Source of the DNA: Poseidonocella pacifica
Lineage (GTDB): Bacteria; Pseudomonadota; Alphaproteobacteria; Rhodobacterales; Rhodobacteraceae
Length of the DNA stretch: 64,000 nt
Assembly: GCF_900111875.1 (NCBI RefSeq)
Contig: NZ_FOJU01000003.1
Coordinates: 558,001-622,000 of the forward strand
Reading direction: 5' to 3'
Both the position numbers and the translations under genes were made by a program. Every line of letters starts with the position of its first letter. Position 1 is the stretch's first letter. Below, one piece after another: positions 8,582-17,561 of the stretch. The notes beneath the pieces were generated by a model. That model had not been told where the DNA came from and ran no database searches. It was given only the letters and a program-made list of their open reading frames with translations.

Positions 8582-8757
8582 GTCCGATCCTCCGAGGCAG
8601 GGCGATCATCGTGCCGGAAGGGGATCGCGGCGGTATCCTGATGGGTTTTGCGGGCTCCGGGACGAAAGACCCAGAGGATCACACTGACGAAGACCGTGAA
8701 CAGCAGGAGCAGCATCCAGCTGTCGGCGAATTCGCGGAGCAGGGAATAGGTGTGCAT
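8578..8757 (-). CDS. ccoQ: cbb3 oxidase subunit CcoQ (small membrane subunit)
   Basis: This 59-residue protein has one central transmembrane helix (about residues 13-32). It begins MHTYSLLREFADSW and ends in a polar, His- and Asp-containing tail, as CcoQ does. CcoQ stabilises CcoP binding and the core complex. Its Shine-Dalgarno (AGGAGG) overlaps the ccoO stop codon nine bases away, and its own stop overlaps the ccoP ATG by four bases. The position between ccoO and ccoP fixes the assignment. Confidence 0.93.
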   Translation of the reverse strand: MHTYSLLREFADSWMLLLLFTVFVSVILWVFRPGARKTHQDTAAIPFRHDDRPASEDRT

Positions 8758-8766
8758 TGCGGCCTC

Positions 8767-9495
8767 CTAACGGCTGGCGTCTGGGGTGAAGGTTGAGAAA
8801 TCGACGAGGGTGCCAAGCATCTGAAGATAGGCGATGAGGGCATCGGCCTCTGAAATGCCCGGCGCGCCATCGAAATTGCGCACCTGAACGGCCTCGCCAT
8901 AGCGATCCAGCAACCCGTCATAGTCGCTGTCGGGATCGGCCTGGGCCTTGAAGTCGGCATAGGCGGACTCGATCTGCTCGTCGCTATACGGCACGCCGAC
9001 GATCCGGTGTGTCGCCAAGAGATCCTCGATATGCGTCGCATCGATGAGACGCGCTTCCAGAAAGCCGTATTTCGGCATGACGGATTCAGGCACGACGCTT
9101 TGCGGATCGCGCAGATGGTCGACATGCCATTCGTCCGAGTAGCGCAGGCCAACGCGGGCAATATCCGGACCCGTCCGCTTGGACCCCCACTGGAACGGAT
9201 GATCGTACTTGGATTCCGCGGCGAGCGAGTAGTGACCATAACGCTCCACCTCGTCCCGCATGGGACGGATCATTTGGGAATGGCACACATAGCAGCCTTC
9301 GCGGATATAGATATCTCGCCCGGCCAGTTCGAGCGGCGTGTAGGGGCGCATGCCCTCCACATCCTCGATGGTGTTCTCCAGCCAGAACAGCGGTGCGATC
9401 TGGACGATGCCGCCAATGGTGACCACGAGAAAGGACAGAACCAACAGAAGCGTTGCGTTGGTCTCGATGAACTTGTGCTTGTCGAGAATTGCCAT
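8767..9495 (-). CDS. ccoO: cbb3 oxidase monohaem subunit CcoO (FixO)
   Basis: This is a 242-residue membrane-anchored cytochrome c. It has an N-terminal helix at about 15-38, a haem c site C68-YV-C71-H72, and the nearby [18 protein letters not shown] signature of the CcoO family. It accepts electrons from CcoP and hands them to the haem-copper core. The ATG is preceded by AAGGAGG nine bases upstream. It lies 14 bases after ccoN and is followed at once by ccoQ. Confidence 0.97.
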   Translation of the reverse strand: MAILDKHKFIETNATLLLVLSFLVVTIGGIVQIAPLFWLENTIEDVEGMRPYTPLELAGRDIYIREGCYVCHSQMIRPMRDEVERYGHYSLAAESKYDHPFQWGSKRTGPDIARVGLRYSDEWHVDHLRDPQSVVPESVMPKYGFLEARLIDATHIEDLLATHRIVGVPYSDEQIESAYADFKAQADPDSDYDGLLDRYGEAVQVRNFDGAPGISEADALIAYLQMLGTLVDFSTFTPDASR

Positions 9496-9509
9496 GGGCC
9501 CAAGCCTCC

Positions 9510-11108
9510 TTATTCGGCCGGGACGGCTGCGGCGGATGCGACCTTTTCAGGCACACGTATCGCAGTCATCCAGAGATTGTAGCACATGATGAGCGCCCCC
9601 ACGAGGAACAGCACCCCACCCAGACCGCGCACGACATACATCGGGAACTTGGCGGCCACCGTGTCGGCGAAGGAATTCACAAGGAAACCATTGGCATCCA
9701 CTTCGCGCCACATCAGGCCTTCCATGATACCGGTGACCCACATCGACGCCGCGTAAAGAACGATACCGATGGTCGCGAGCCAGAAGTGCCAGGAAACGAG
9801 AGACAGCGAATAGAGCCGCTCCCGGTTCCAGAGTTTGGGCACGAGGAAATAGAGCGCGCCAAAGGTGATCATGCCGTTCCATCCGAGCGCACCGGAATGC
9901 ACATGGCCGATGGTCCAGTCGGTGTAGTGGCTGAGCGAGTTGACGGCGCGGATCGACATCATCGGTCCTTCGAACGTGCTCATCCCGTAGAAGCCGACGG
10001 AGATCACAAGCATCCGCAGGACCGGGTCGGTGCGCAGCTTGTCCCAGGCACCCGAGAGGGTCATCAGCCCGTTGATCATGCCGCCCCAGGAGGGCATCCA
10101 GAGGATGATTGAGAACACCATGCCCAGCGTCGAGGCCCAGTCAGGCAGCGCGGTATAGTGCAAATGGTGCGGTCCCGCCCAGATATAGAGAAAGATCAGC
10201 GCCCAGAAGTGGATGATCGACAGCTTGTAGGAATAGACCGGACGCTCGGCCTGTTTCGGGATGAAGTAGTACATCATCCCCAGGAAGCCGGCTGTCAGAA
10301 AGAACCCAACGGCGTTGTGCCCATACCACCACTGGGTCATCGCATCCTGCACGCCGGAAAAAACCTGCACCGACTTGGAGCCGAAGATCGACACCGGTAG
10401 CGAGAGGTTGTTGACGATATGCAGCATCGCCACGGTCACGATGAATGCGAGGAAGAACCAGTTGGCTACATAGATATGGCGTTCGCGCCGGGTCATGATC
10501 GTACCGAGGAAGGCGATCAAATAGGCCACCCAGACGATGGTGAGCCAGATATCCACGTACCATTCGGGTTCGGCATATTCCTTGGATTGGGTTGCCCCGA
10601 GAAGGTAGCCGGTGGCCGCAAGAACGATAAAGAGGTTGTACCCCCAGAAAACGAACCAGCCGAGGTTGCCGCCGAAGAGACGCACGGCCGAGGTGCGCTG
10701 CACAATGTAGAACGACGTCGCGATAAGCGCGTTGCCCCCGAAGGCGAAGATCACCGCCGACGTGTGTAGCGGACGCAGGCGGCCGAAGTTCGCATAACCT
10801 TCGGCCCACTCGAAGTTGAGCGCCGGAAAAGCGAGTTGAAACGCGATGAAGGTTCCGACGAGAAACCCCGCGACCCCCCAGAAGGCGGTTGCGATCACGC
10901 CTGCTCTTACGGGACCATCCATGTAGCCGGTCTCAGCCACCGGCACTGGCTCATCAATGCGGCGCAGGGTGCGCAGGAAAAGCCCGCCAGCAACCAGCAT
11001 GATGATGATCGCATGGACCGAATAGGCGAGGTCGCGCCCGTAATTTGCCGCGATCATCGCCGCGAGGGTCACAAGACCCAGCGCGATGAGTTTGACGTAG
11101 TTCGACAT
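9510..11108 (-). CDS. ccoN: cbb3 oxidase catalytic subunit CcoN (FixN)
   Basis: This is the catalytic subunit of the high-affinity haem-copper terminal oxidase: 532 residues with about a dozen membrane helices. Ligand histidines are visible in [10 protein letters not shown] (low-spin haem b), WYGHNAVGF and AGPHHLHY (CuB), and [17 protein letters not shown] (haem b3 and b). The ATG at 11108, reading [11 protein letters not shown], follows AAGGGAC at good spacing; a GTG-type extension upstream would run through the promoter. Two FNR boxes lie at 11199 and 11231; the nearer is oriented to serve ccoN. It is divergent from uspA. Confidence 0.97.
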   Translation of the reverse strand: MSNYVKLIALGLVTLAAMIAANYGRDLAYSVHAIIIMLVAGGLFLRTLRRIDEPVPVAETGYMDGPVRAGVIATAFWGVAGFLVGTFIAFQLAFPALNFEWAEGYANFGRLRPLHTSAVIFAFGGNALIATSFYIVQRTSAVRLFGGNLGWFVFWGYNLFIVLAATGYLLGATQSKEYAEPEWYVDIWLTIVWVAYLIAFLGTIMTRRERHIYVANWFFLAFIVTVAMLHIVNNLSLPVSIFGSKSVQVFSGVQDAMTQWWYGHNAVGFFLTAGFLGMMYYFIPKQAERPVYSYKLSIIHFWALIFLYIWAGPHHLHYTALPDWASTLGMVFSIILWMPSWGGMINGLMTLSGAWDKLRTDPVLRMLVISVGFYGMSTFEGPMMSIRAVNSLSHYTDWTIGHVHSGALGWNGMITFGALYFLVPKLWNRERLYSLSLVSWHFWLATIGIVLYAASMWVTGIMEGLMWREVDANGFLVNSFADTVAAKFPMYVVRGLGGVLFLVGALIMCYNLWMTAIRVPEKVASAAAVPAE

Positions 11109-11198
11109 GATCTGTCCCTTCGGCTTGGACGCCCCCCGTCTGCCGCGGGTGGGCGGAAAGTCTGGGGGAGGTTCTGAACGATCGCGGCGGCCCCTACC

Positions 11199-11212
11199 TT
11201 GATCTGGGTCAA
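11199..11212 (-). promoter_or_regulatory. FNR box for the ccoNOQP promoter
   Basis: TTGAT-CTGG-GTCAA, nine of ten consensus positions. The centre is 98 bases from the ccoN ATG. A site at -41.5 would place the start of transcription near 11164 and give a leader of about 56 bases. Confidence 0.8.
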
Positions 11213-11230
11213 GCATCGGCGCCCCACGGT

Positions 11231-11244
11231 TTGATCAGGGTCAA
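11231..11244 (+). promoter_or_regulatory. FNR box for the uspA promoter
   Basis: TTGAT-CAGG-GTCAA, centred 32 bases from the ccoN box, about three helical turns. Counting 41.5 bases toward uspA puts a transcription start near 11279, about 20 bases before the ATG. This suits a separate uspA promoter. Confidence 0.75.
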
Positions 11245-11299
11245 GGTGAGGCTCCGCGGGCGACCCTAGGGTCAGAGACGTGCAATCAGGGAGGTTCCG

Positions 11300-12139
11300 A
11301 TGGCCTACAAGACAATCTTCTCCGCATTGGCTCATGAGAGCGCGCTGGAACGCACCATCGCGCAGGCAGAGGCGTTGGCCGGTCAATGGGATGCGCACCT
11401 GGAGGTCCTTTGTATCGGCCTCGACCGGATCCAAAGCGGTTACTACGATGTCGGGGCGAATGCCCTGATCCTGCAGGATGCGATCAAGAAGGCGACGGAA
11501 GATGCCGAGGCATTGAGCGTCAAGGTCGATGAACGTCTGCGCGGCGCGGCTTTGCGCTGGTCCAGCGATACCGCCGTGGCGAATGTCTCTGATATGGTCC
11601 GCCCCGTCGCGGGCCGCGCCCGGTTTTCCGACCTCGCCGTGATGTCGCAGCCCCAAGGAGGACGAGCAGAGGGCGAAGCAGAGGCGCTCATCGAATCGGC
11701 ACTATTTCAGGGGCAATGCCCGGTAATGGTCGTCCCGGAAAGTGGCGCGCCGATTGTCGCCCCGCGGCGGATTCTCATCGGCTGGGATGAAAGCCGTGAA
11801 GCGCTGAGCGCGGTTCGCGCCGCTTTGCCCATGCTCAAGAGCGCCGGTCAGGCGACGATCGCCGTCATCGATCCCCCCCGGCATGGCCCGGAGCGGTCGG
11901 ACCCCGGCGGTCTTCTATCGCAGTTCCTGGCGCGCCACGGTATCCGCTGTGAAATCGACGTCCTGGCGCGGACCATGCCGAGGATAGCGGATGTTCTGAT
12001 CCAGCGGGCGGTTGATATGGACGCGGAGATGGTGGTGATCGGGGCCTATGGCCACTCACGCTTTCGCGAAGCCATTCTCGGCGGCGCGACGCGGACGATG
12101 CTCGAAGAGGCGCCTATGCCCGTTTTCATGGCACATTAG
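11300..12139 (+). CDS. Universal stress protein, two UspA domains
   Basis: This is a 279-residue cytosolic protein with two tandem Usp folds (about 1-140 and 150-279). The C-terminal copy keeps the nucleotide-binding pattern VVIGAYGHSRFREAILGGATRTML (G-2x-G-9x-G-T type). The N-terminal copy is more divergent. GGGAGG six bases upstream fixes the ATG. Its own FNR box and divergent layout with ccoN indicate induction at low oxygen. Usp proteins of this kind often sit next to fnr and cbb3 genes; the exact role is unknown. Confidence 0.9.
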   Translation: MAYKTIFSALAHESALERTIAQAEALAGQWDAHLEVLCIGLDRIQSGYYDVGANALILQDAIKKATEDAEALSVKVDERLRGAALRWSSDTAVANVSDMVRPVAGRARFSDLAVMSQPQGGRAEGEAEALIESALFQGQCPVMVVPESGAPIVAPRRILIGWDESREALSAVRAALPMLKSAGQATIAVIDPPRHGPERSDPGGLLSQFLARHGIRCEIDVLARTMPRIADVLIQRAVDMDAEMVVIGAYGHSRFREAILGGATRTMLEEAPMPVFMAH

Positions 12140-12254
12140 GCCCCGCAGATCCGTTAGCCTCGGGCCTGCCCCGCCTACTGAGGCGATAAACCGACTGCGA
12201 ATCTTGCGGAAAATGGAGTAAGCTGCGACGGCAAGGTTGCAGGAGGATGTTTCC

Positions 12255-12608
12255 ATGCCCCATGTCTCTGGGTTTCTCGCCCCGGTCCCTGAAGAAAAGA
12301 AAGACGCCTATATCGCAAGCGCGAAAAAGTTCTGGCCGCTCTTCAAGGAATATGGCGCTATTTCGATGACCGAATGCTGGGAGGCAACGGTGCCCGACGG
12401 CGAAGTCACGTCTTTTCCGCTGGCCGTCAAACGCGAGCCGAATGAGAAGGTCGTGTTTTCATGGATACTTTGGCCGGACGAGGAAACCGCCGGCAAGTGC
12501 TGGGCAGCGATGGAAACCGACTCGCGGTTTCAGGAATCCATGGACATGCCCTTTGATGGGAAGCGAATGGTATGGGGCGGCTTCAACACCATCTTTGAGG
12601 GAACCTGA
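12255..12608 (+). CDS. DUF1428 family protein
   Basis: This is a 117-residue cytosolic protein with the DUF1428 order: an N-terminal VSGFLAPVPEEKKDAY strand-helix, KFWPLFKEYGAISMTECWE, a central ...EKVVFSWILWPDEETAGKCW, and a C-terminal DGKRMVWGGFNTIFE. The fold is a dimeric alpha-beta barrel; no enzymatic role is established. ATG 12255 follows AGGAGG at eight bases, so the in-frame ATG at 12237 is not the start. The stop is three bases from the end of the convergent fnrL gene. Confidence 0.9.
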   Translation: MPHVSGFLAPVPEEKKDAYIASAKKFWPLFKEYGAISMTECWEATVPDGEVTSFPLAVKREPNEKVVFSWILWPDEETAGKCWAAMETDSRFQESMDMPFDGKRMVWGGFNTIFEGT

Positions 12609-12611
12609 CCC

Positions 12612-13358
12612 TCAGACGAGAAAACCGCCGTCAGAATCATCTCCTGCCTCTTCGATCAGGCGGGACATGTCGCGCACGACTATTCCCCGCTTGCCCTCAA
12701 GGATGATCGTTCCGTCCCGCTTGAGGGCGCTCATCTGGCGGCTGACTGTTTCGAGGGTCAATCCAAGATAGTCGGCCATCGCCTCTCGGGTCAGCGGCAG
12801 GTCGAAACTGGCACTGCGGGCACTTTGACGATCTTCGAGAACGGCATAGCGGCGCGCAATGATCGAGAGCAGGGATGCGATTTTCTCCCGCGCTGTTTTC
12901 CGCCCCAGCACAACCATCCATTCGCGCGCAGCGTCCAGTTCATCCAGCGTCATCTCCAACAACCGCTGAGCGATATGCGGAGTTTCAGTCATCAGCTTTT
13001 CGAACGGTTTCTTGCGAAAACAGCACATTACCAGATCACTGGTCGCGGTCACATCATACGCTGCCCCACGTCGGCCGGGCCTTCCGACAAAATCCGACGG
13101 CAGAAGAAGGCCGACCATTTGCGTCCGCCCGTCCTCCATTGTCTGGGACAATGTCGCGACACCCGACACCACGGAACCTACGAAATCCATCGGATCATCG
13201 CTCCAGACGACAGTCTGCCCGGCCTGGAAGTTGCGGTAATACTTGATTTCCTCAAGCTGAGAAAGCTCGTCGGATTCGCAGCGGGAGCATACCGCGCGAT
13301 GTCGGATCGGACAGGCGGAGCATTCCACATGAAGCTCGGGGGTCTTCAGTTTATGCAT
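12612..13358 (-). CDS. fnrL: Crp/Fnr-family oxygen-responsive regulator FnrL
   Basis: FnrL is a 248-residue regulator active when its [4Fe-4S] cluster is intact in the absence of oxygen. N-terminal cysteines C13, C16, C24 and C27 and the central pair C112-C113 provide more than the four ligands needed. The cyclic-nucleotide-like barrel is followed by a dimer helix and a helix-turn-helix reading LTREAMADYLGLTLETVSRQMSAL, whose E-SR contacts TTGAT half-sites. ATG 13358 is chosen over GTG 13364 because GAGAG lies seven bases upstream of the ATG but only two from the GTG. An FNR box 15 bases upstream suggests autoregulation. All other FNR boxes in the window are candidate targets. Confidence 0.95.
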   Translation of the reverse strand: MHKLKTPELHVECSACPIRHRAVCSRCESDELSQLEEIKYYRNFQAGQTVVWSDDPMDFVGSVVSGVATLSQTMEDGRTQMVGLLLPSDFVGRPGRRGAAYDVTATSDLVMCCFRKKPFEKLMTETPHIAQRLLEMTLDELDAAREWMVVLGRKTAREKIASLLSIIARRYAVLEDRQSARSASFDLPLTREAMADYLGLTLETVSRQMSALKRDGTIILEGKRGIVVRDMSRLIEEAGDDSDGGFLV

Positions 13359-13372
13359 GGCCACACTCTCGT

Positions 13373-13386
13373 TTGATCTGGGTCAA
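13373..13386. promoter_or_regulatory. FNR box between fnrL and hemN
   Basis: TTGAT-CTGG-GTCAA lies in the 62-base gap between divergent fnrL and hemN. Its centre is 41.5 bases from the hemN ATG, and TAATAG (13406-13411) sits where a -10 element would be. A class II hemN promoter would therefore start transcription at or next to the initiation codon. On the fnrL side the box ends 15 bases before the ATG, so binding could block fnrL transcription. Confidence 0.8.
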
Positions 13387-13420
13387 GGCCGACCTTAGGC
13401 TTGGCTAATAGATACCCTGT

Positions 13421-14773
13421 ATGTCGAACACTGAACATCTGGCAACAATGGGTCTCTTTGACGCAAAAGTCCCGCGTTATACGAGTTACCCCACCGCGCC
13501 GCAGTTTACGGGCAACGTAAACGGCGGAACGCACTGCGATTGGATCAAAGCCATCCCCGAGGGGGCGGAGATCTCGCTCTATGTGCATATCCCCTTTTGC
13601 CGGCGGCTGTGCTGGTTCTGCGCCTGCCGAACCCAAGGTACGCAAACCGACGCGCCGGTGATCGCCTATCTCGAAGTGCTCAAGGCGGAACTTGCCCATC
13701 TTGCCGAAATCCTGCCTGCGGGAGTGCGTCTTTCCCGCTTGCACTGGGGCGGCGGCACGCCAACGTTGCTATCTCCTGTGATGATCCGCGATTTGGCGCG
13801 CAGCATCTTTGCGGTCGCGCCATTGGCTGGGTATGGCGAGTTTTCCGTGGAAATCGATCCCAATGAGATTGATGGCTTTCGCATTGCCGCCTTGATGGCG
13901 GCGGGCATGACCCGCGCATCCGTTGGCGTTCAGGACTTCGATCCGACCATACAAGCGGCCATCGGACGCTCCCAAAGCTATGAGGTCACGCGGGACGCAA
14001 TCACACTTCTGCGCACCGCCGGGGTGGCCAGTCTGAATGCCGACATCCTCTATGGCCTGCCGCATCAAACCCGAGCGCGCATGACGGAGTCGGTTCAACG
14101 CCTGCTGTCGCTTGGACCGGACCGCGTCGCGCTCTATGGCTATGCACATGTTCCATGGATGGCGAAACGACAGCAACTCATCCCCACGTCCGCCCTGCCA
14201 ACACCTGAGGAGCGGTTGAACCTGTTTGAGACCGCGCGGCGGCTCTTTCTGTGGGACGGGTATGCCGAAATCGGCATCGACCATTTCGCGATGAAGGGTG
14301 ACGGACTCGAAATAGCCCAGCGAACGGGTCGACTGCGGCGAAATTTTCAGGGCTATACCGATGATGCTGCCGAGCATTTGATAGGCGTCGGTGCCTCCGC
14401 CATTTCTCGCTTTCCGCAAGGCTACACTCAGAACGCTGCTGCGACCGCAGCGCATATGGCCGCGATCCGCGAGGGCCGTTTCAGCACCAGTCGCGGGCAC
14501 GCGCTGTCCCGGGAGGATCGACTTCGCGCTGCGATGATCGAGGCGGTGATGTGCGACTTTCGGATCGACATGGAAAAAATGAAGGCGTTGGGCGCGGATC
14601 CTGCATGGCTCAGGGCAGAATTCAAATCTGTCGCTTCAAGGTTTCCGGGCGTTACCCTTGCCCGAGACGAGGGATTCGAAATTCTGCCGGAGGGCCGCCC
14701 ATTGACCCGGATGATCGCGCATGGGTTTGACGCCTACGAACTTGCGCGGGCGGGCCACTCCTCAGCGGTGTGA
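13421..14773 (+). CDS. hemN: Oxygen-independent coproporphyrinogen III oxidase (HemN)
   Basis: This is a 450-residue radical-SAM enzyme that decarboxylates coproporphyrinogen III to protoporphyrinogen IX without oxygen. The cluster motif is C60-RRL-C64-WF-C67-A-C69, followed by WGGGTPT for SAM binding. The HemN signature VPRYTSYPTAPQF is at the N-terminus, and the C-terminal domain is full length. ATG 13421 has no Shine-Dalgarno; the next ATG (13448) has none either and would trim only the poorly conserved lead. Adjacency to fnrL and the shared FNR box fit haem supply for cbb3 oxidase under low oxygen. Confidence 0.95.
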   Translation: MSNTEHLATMGLFDAKVPRYTSYPTAPQFTGNVNGGTHCDWIKAIPEGAEISLYVHIPFCRRLCWFCACRTQGTQTDAPVIAYLEVLKAELAHLAEILPAGVRLSRLHWGGGTPTLLSPVMIRDLARSIFAVAPLAGYGEFSVEIDPNEIDGFRIAALMAAGMTRASVGVQDFDPTIQAAIGRSQSYEVTRDAITLLRTAGVASLNADILYGLPHQTRARMTESVQRLLSLGPDRVALYGYAHVPWMAKRQQLIPTSALPTPEERLNLFETARRLFLWDGYAEIGIDHFAMKGDGLEIAQRTGRLRRNFQGYTDDAAEHLIGVGASAISRFPQGYTQNAAATAAHMAAIREGRFSTSRGHALSREDRLRAAMIEAVMCDFRIDMEKMKALGADPAWLRAEFKSVASRFPGVTLARDEGFEILPEGRPLTRMIAHGFDAYELARAGHSSAV

Positions 14774-14777
14774 GGTG

Positions 14778-16379
14778 TCAGAGCACTGCGCTCGGGGAGC
14801 CGAACGCAGCCGCCATGAGCGTGCGGGTGTATTCTGTCTGAGGCCGGGCAAAGATATCCTCGGTGCTACCGGTCTCAACAACATCGCCCTGCTTCATCAC
14901 GAGCACCTTGTGCGCAAGCGCGCGCACAACCTTCAGATCGTGGCTGATGAAAAGATAGGCAAGGTCATACTTTGCCTGCAGATCACGGAGCAAATCGACA
15001 ATCTGTACCTGCACAGTCATGTCGAGCGCCGAAGTCGGCTCATCAAGGACAAGCAGCTTGGGCCGCAAGATCATGGCGCGGGCAATCGCGATACGCTGCC
15101 GCTGTCCCCCAGAAAATTCATGTGGATAGCGGTGCATCGTGGCGGGATTGAGCCCGACCTCCGTCATCACTTCGGCCACGAGGTCGTGTCGGCTTCGGTC
15201 GGATGCCACGGCATGCACGCCAAGCCCCTCGGCAATGATCTGTTCACAGGTCATTCGCGGGGAAAGCGAGCCGAAGGGATCCTGAAAAACGATCTGCATG
15301 GCACGCCGATTTCGCCTCAGCTCGCGCGTGGACCAGCGATTGACGTCCTCCCCCATGAAGGTGATCTGCCCCTCCGATGCGATAAGACGCATCATTGCGA
15401 GAGCCATGGTCGTCTTGCCCGATCCGGATTCTCCGACAATGCCGAGGGTCTCGCCCGCCCGAACCGAGATGGAGGACGGATTGACCGCTTTCACATGTCC
15501 GACAGTGCGCTTGAGAAAGCCTCGCTGAATCGGAAACCACACTTTCAGGTCTTTGGTTTCGGCGATTACCGGGGCGTTTTCGGGCACCGGGCCAGGTGTA
15601 CCAGTGGCCTCAGCAGACAGGAGCATCTGCGTATAGGGATGCTGGGGCTTGGCAAAGATATCCTCGGTCGGCCCGCTTTCGACAATCTCGCCATCCTTCA
15701 TGACACAGACGCGATCGGCAATCCGGCGCACGATCCCAAGGTCATGAGTGATGAAAAGAAGGCCCATTCCTTCGGCGTCCTTCAACTCTGCGAGAAGGTC
15801 GAGGATCTGGGCCTGAATCGTAACATCCAGCGCTGTCGTCGGCTCGTCAGCGATAAGCAGATCGGGACCGTTGGCGAGCGCCATGGCGATCATCACCCGC
15901 TGACGCTGTCCCCCAGAAAGTTGGTGCGGATAGGCATCGAGCCGGCTTTCGGGATCACGGATACCGACCTTGTGCAGAAGGTCTAGGATCTTGGCGCGGA
16001 TCGCGGAGCCTTTCAGCCCCTGATGGAGTTCTATTGACTCTGCCAACTGCTTTTCCAGCGTATGCAGCGGGTTCAACGAGGTCATCGGCTCCTGAAAGAT
16101 AAAGGAGATGTCGTTGCCGCGTACCTTGCGCAGACGAGCCTCCGAAGCGCCGACCATCTCCTGCCCCTCATAGGTGATAGAGCCGGAAACCTTGGCGCTA
16201 TCCCCCAAAAGTTGCACGGTGCTGAGCGCGGTCACCGACTTCCCGGAGCCGGATTCCCCCACCAAAGCCACAGTCTCGCCCCGTCCCACATCAAAGGACA
16301 CGCCCTTGACGGCCTCCGTTGTAGCGCCGTCCTGCTCGAAGCGGACGCGCAGATCGCGCACGGTAAGGATCGGGCTCAT
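14778..16379 (-). CDS. yejF: ABC transporter ATP-binding protein, duplicated (YejF-like)
   Basis: This is a 533-residue fusion of two ATPase domains of the oligopeptide type. The first has Walker A GESGSGKS (41-48), LSGGQ (153-157) and IADEP; the second has GESGSGKT (316-323), an FSGGQ signature and LVLDEP. Each ends in the HPYT / TEYT oligopeptide-type tail. It energises the YejB-YejE pore. The start overlaps the yejE stop by four bases. The stop is close to that of convergent hemN. Confidence 0.93.
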   Translation of the reverse strand: MSPILTVRDLRVRFEQDGATTEAVKGVSFDVGRGETVALVGESGSGKSVTALSTVQLLGDSAKVSGSITYEGQEMVGASEARLRKVRGNDISFIFQEPMTSLNPLHTLEKQLAESIELHQGLKGSAIRAKILDLLHKVGIRDPESRLDAYPHQLSGGQRQRVMIAMALANGPDLLIADEPTTALDVTIQAQILDLLAELKDAEGMGLLFITHDLGIVRRIADRVCVMKDGEIVESGPTEDIFAKPQHPYTQMLLSAEATGTPGPVPENAPVIAETKDLKVWFPIQRGFLKRTVGHVKAVNPSSISVRAGETLGIVGESGSGKTTMALAMMRLIASEGQITFMGEDVNRWSTRELRRNRRAMQIVFQDPFGSLSPRMTCEQIIAEGLGVHAVASDRSRHDLVAEVMTEVGLNPATMHRYPHEFSGGQRQRIAIARAMILRPKLLVLDEPTSALDMTVQVQIVDLLRDLQAKYDLAYLFISHDLKVVRALAHKVLVMKQGDVVETGSTEDIFARPQTEYTRTLMAAAFGSPSAVL

Positions 16380-17560
16380 GGCTTTTGCTCCGCGCTACGC
16401 TGGCGCAAGTCTTCGGCCGTGGGCCCACCGGCTTCCTGCTTGGCCCCACCGCCGCCCGAGAAGGTCTTGCGCGGATCAAAGGCATCGCGCACGCCCTCGA
16501 AGATAAACACGAGCAGCGACAGCATGATGGCGAATGTGAAGAAGGCCGTGAAGCCAAGCCACGGCGCCTGAAGGTTCTGCTTTGCCTGCAGGGTCAACTC
16601 GCCCAGCGAGGGGGCCGAGGACGGCAAGCCGAACCCGAGGAAGTCGAGCGAGGCCAGCGTCGCGATGGTGCCCGTGATGATGAAGGGAAGCATGGTAACA
16701 GTGGCGACCATCGCGTTGGGGAGCATGTGGCGAAACATGATCGTGTAGTTGGAAACGCCCAAGGCCTTGGCCGCCCGCACATACTCAAGGTTTCGAGCGC
16801 GAAGGAACTCGGCGCGCACCACGCCCACAAGCGCCGTCCAGCCGAACAGCACAGTGAGGAACACCAACAACCAGAAGCTCCGCCCAAGGATCGCGAAGAG
16901 AATGATGATGATGTAGAGCGACGGTGTTGATGACCATATCTCGATGATGCGCTGAAAGATCAGATCGACCCACCCTCCGAAATAGCCCTGTATAGCGCCA
17001 GCCAGAACTCCGATCAGGGTGCTCAAGGTGGTGACGATGATGGTAAACAGGATCGACAGGCGGAAACCGTAGATCACCCGTGCGAGCACGTCGCGCGTCG
17101 TGTCATCGGTGCCAAGGAGATGGTCACCATCGGGCGGGGACGGTGCCGCACGGCCAATGTCGTTCGGGGTGTCAAAACTATAGGGAATGGGCGGCCAGAT
17201 CATCCAGCCACGGGCTATCGCCTCCCCCTCGATCTCGCCGTCCTGCGCGTCTTCTATGGTGGCTTCCGGATCATCCCAACAAAGTTCCGAGCCTTGGGAG
17301 GCCACAAGGCATTTCACCTCGATATCGCGATAGATGGCTTCGGTCTTGAAATCACCGCCGAAGGCCGTCTCGGGGTAAAACTTGAAGATCGGGAAATAAT
17401 AGCCGTCCTCGTATTTCACGACGATTGGTTTGTCGTTGGCGATGAACTCGGCAAAGAGCGAGAGACCGAACAGGATCGAGAAGATGATCAGCGACCAAAA
17501 GGCCCGACGGTTGCGTTTGAAGTTGCGCCAGCGGCGTTGATTGAGAGGGGAAAGCGCCAT
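16376..17560 (-). CDS. yejE: ABC transporter permease YejE
   Basis: This is a 394-residue inner-membrane permease. It has an N-terminal helix (about 20-42), a long periplasmic segment (about 45-180) typical of YejE, then five helices. The coupling motif region reads RAKALGVSNYTIMFRHMLPNA in two adjacent parts. ATG 17560 (MALSPLNQRRWRNF) is chosen because GAGGG lies just upstream inside the end of yejB; the ORF continues further upstream without a ribosome site. It lies one base after yejB and overlaps yejF by four bases. Confidence 0.93.
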   Translation of the reverse strand: MALSPLNQRRWRNFKRNRRAFWSLIIFSILFGLSLFAEFIANDKPIVVKYEDGYYFPIFKFYPETAFGGDFKTEAIYRDIEVKCLVASQGSELCWDDPEATIEDAQDGEIEGEAIARGWMIWPPIPYSFDTPNDIGRAAPSPPDGDHLLGTDDTTRDVLARVIYGFRLSILFTIIVTTLSTLIGVLAGAIQGYFGGWVDLIFQRIIEIWSSTPSLYIIIILFAILGRSFWLLVFLTVLFGWTALVGVVRAEFLRARNLEYVRAAKALGVSNYTIMFRHMLPNAMVATVTMLPFIITGTIATLASLDFLGFGLPSSAPSLGELTLQAKQNLQAPWLGFTAFFTFAIMLSLLVFIFEGVRDAFDPRKTFSGGGGAKQEAGGPTAEDLRQRSAEQKP

Positions 17561-17561
17561 A

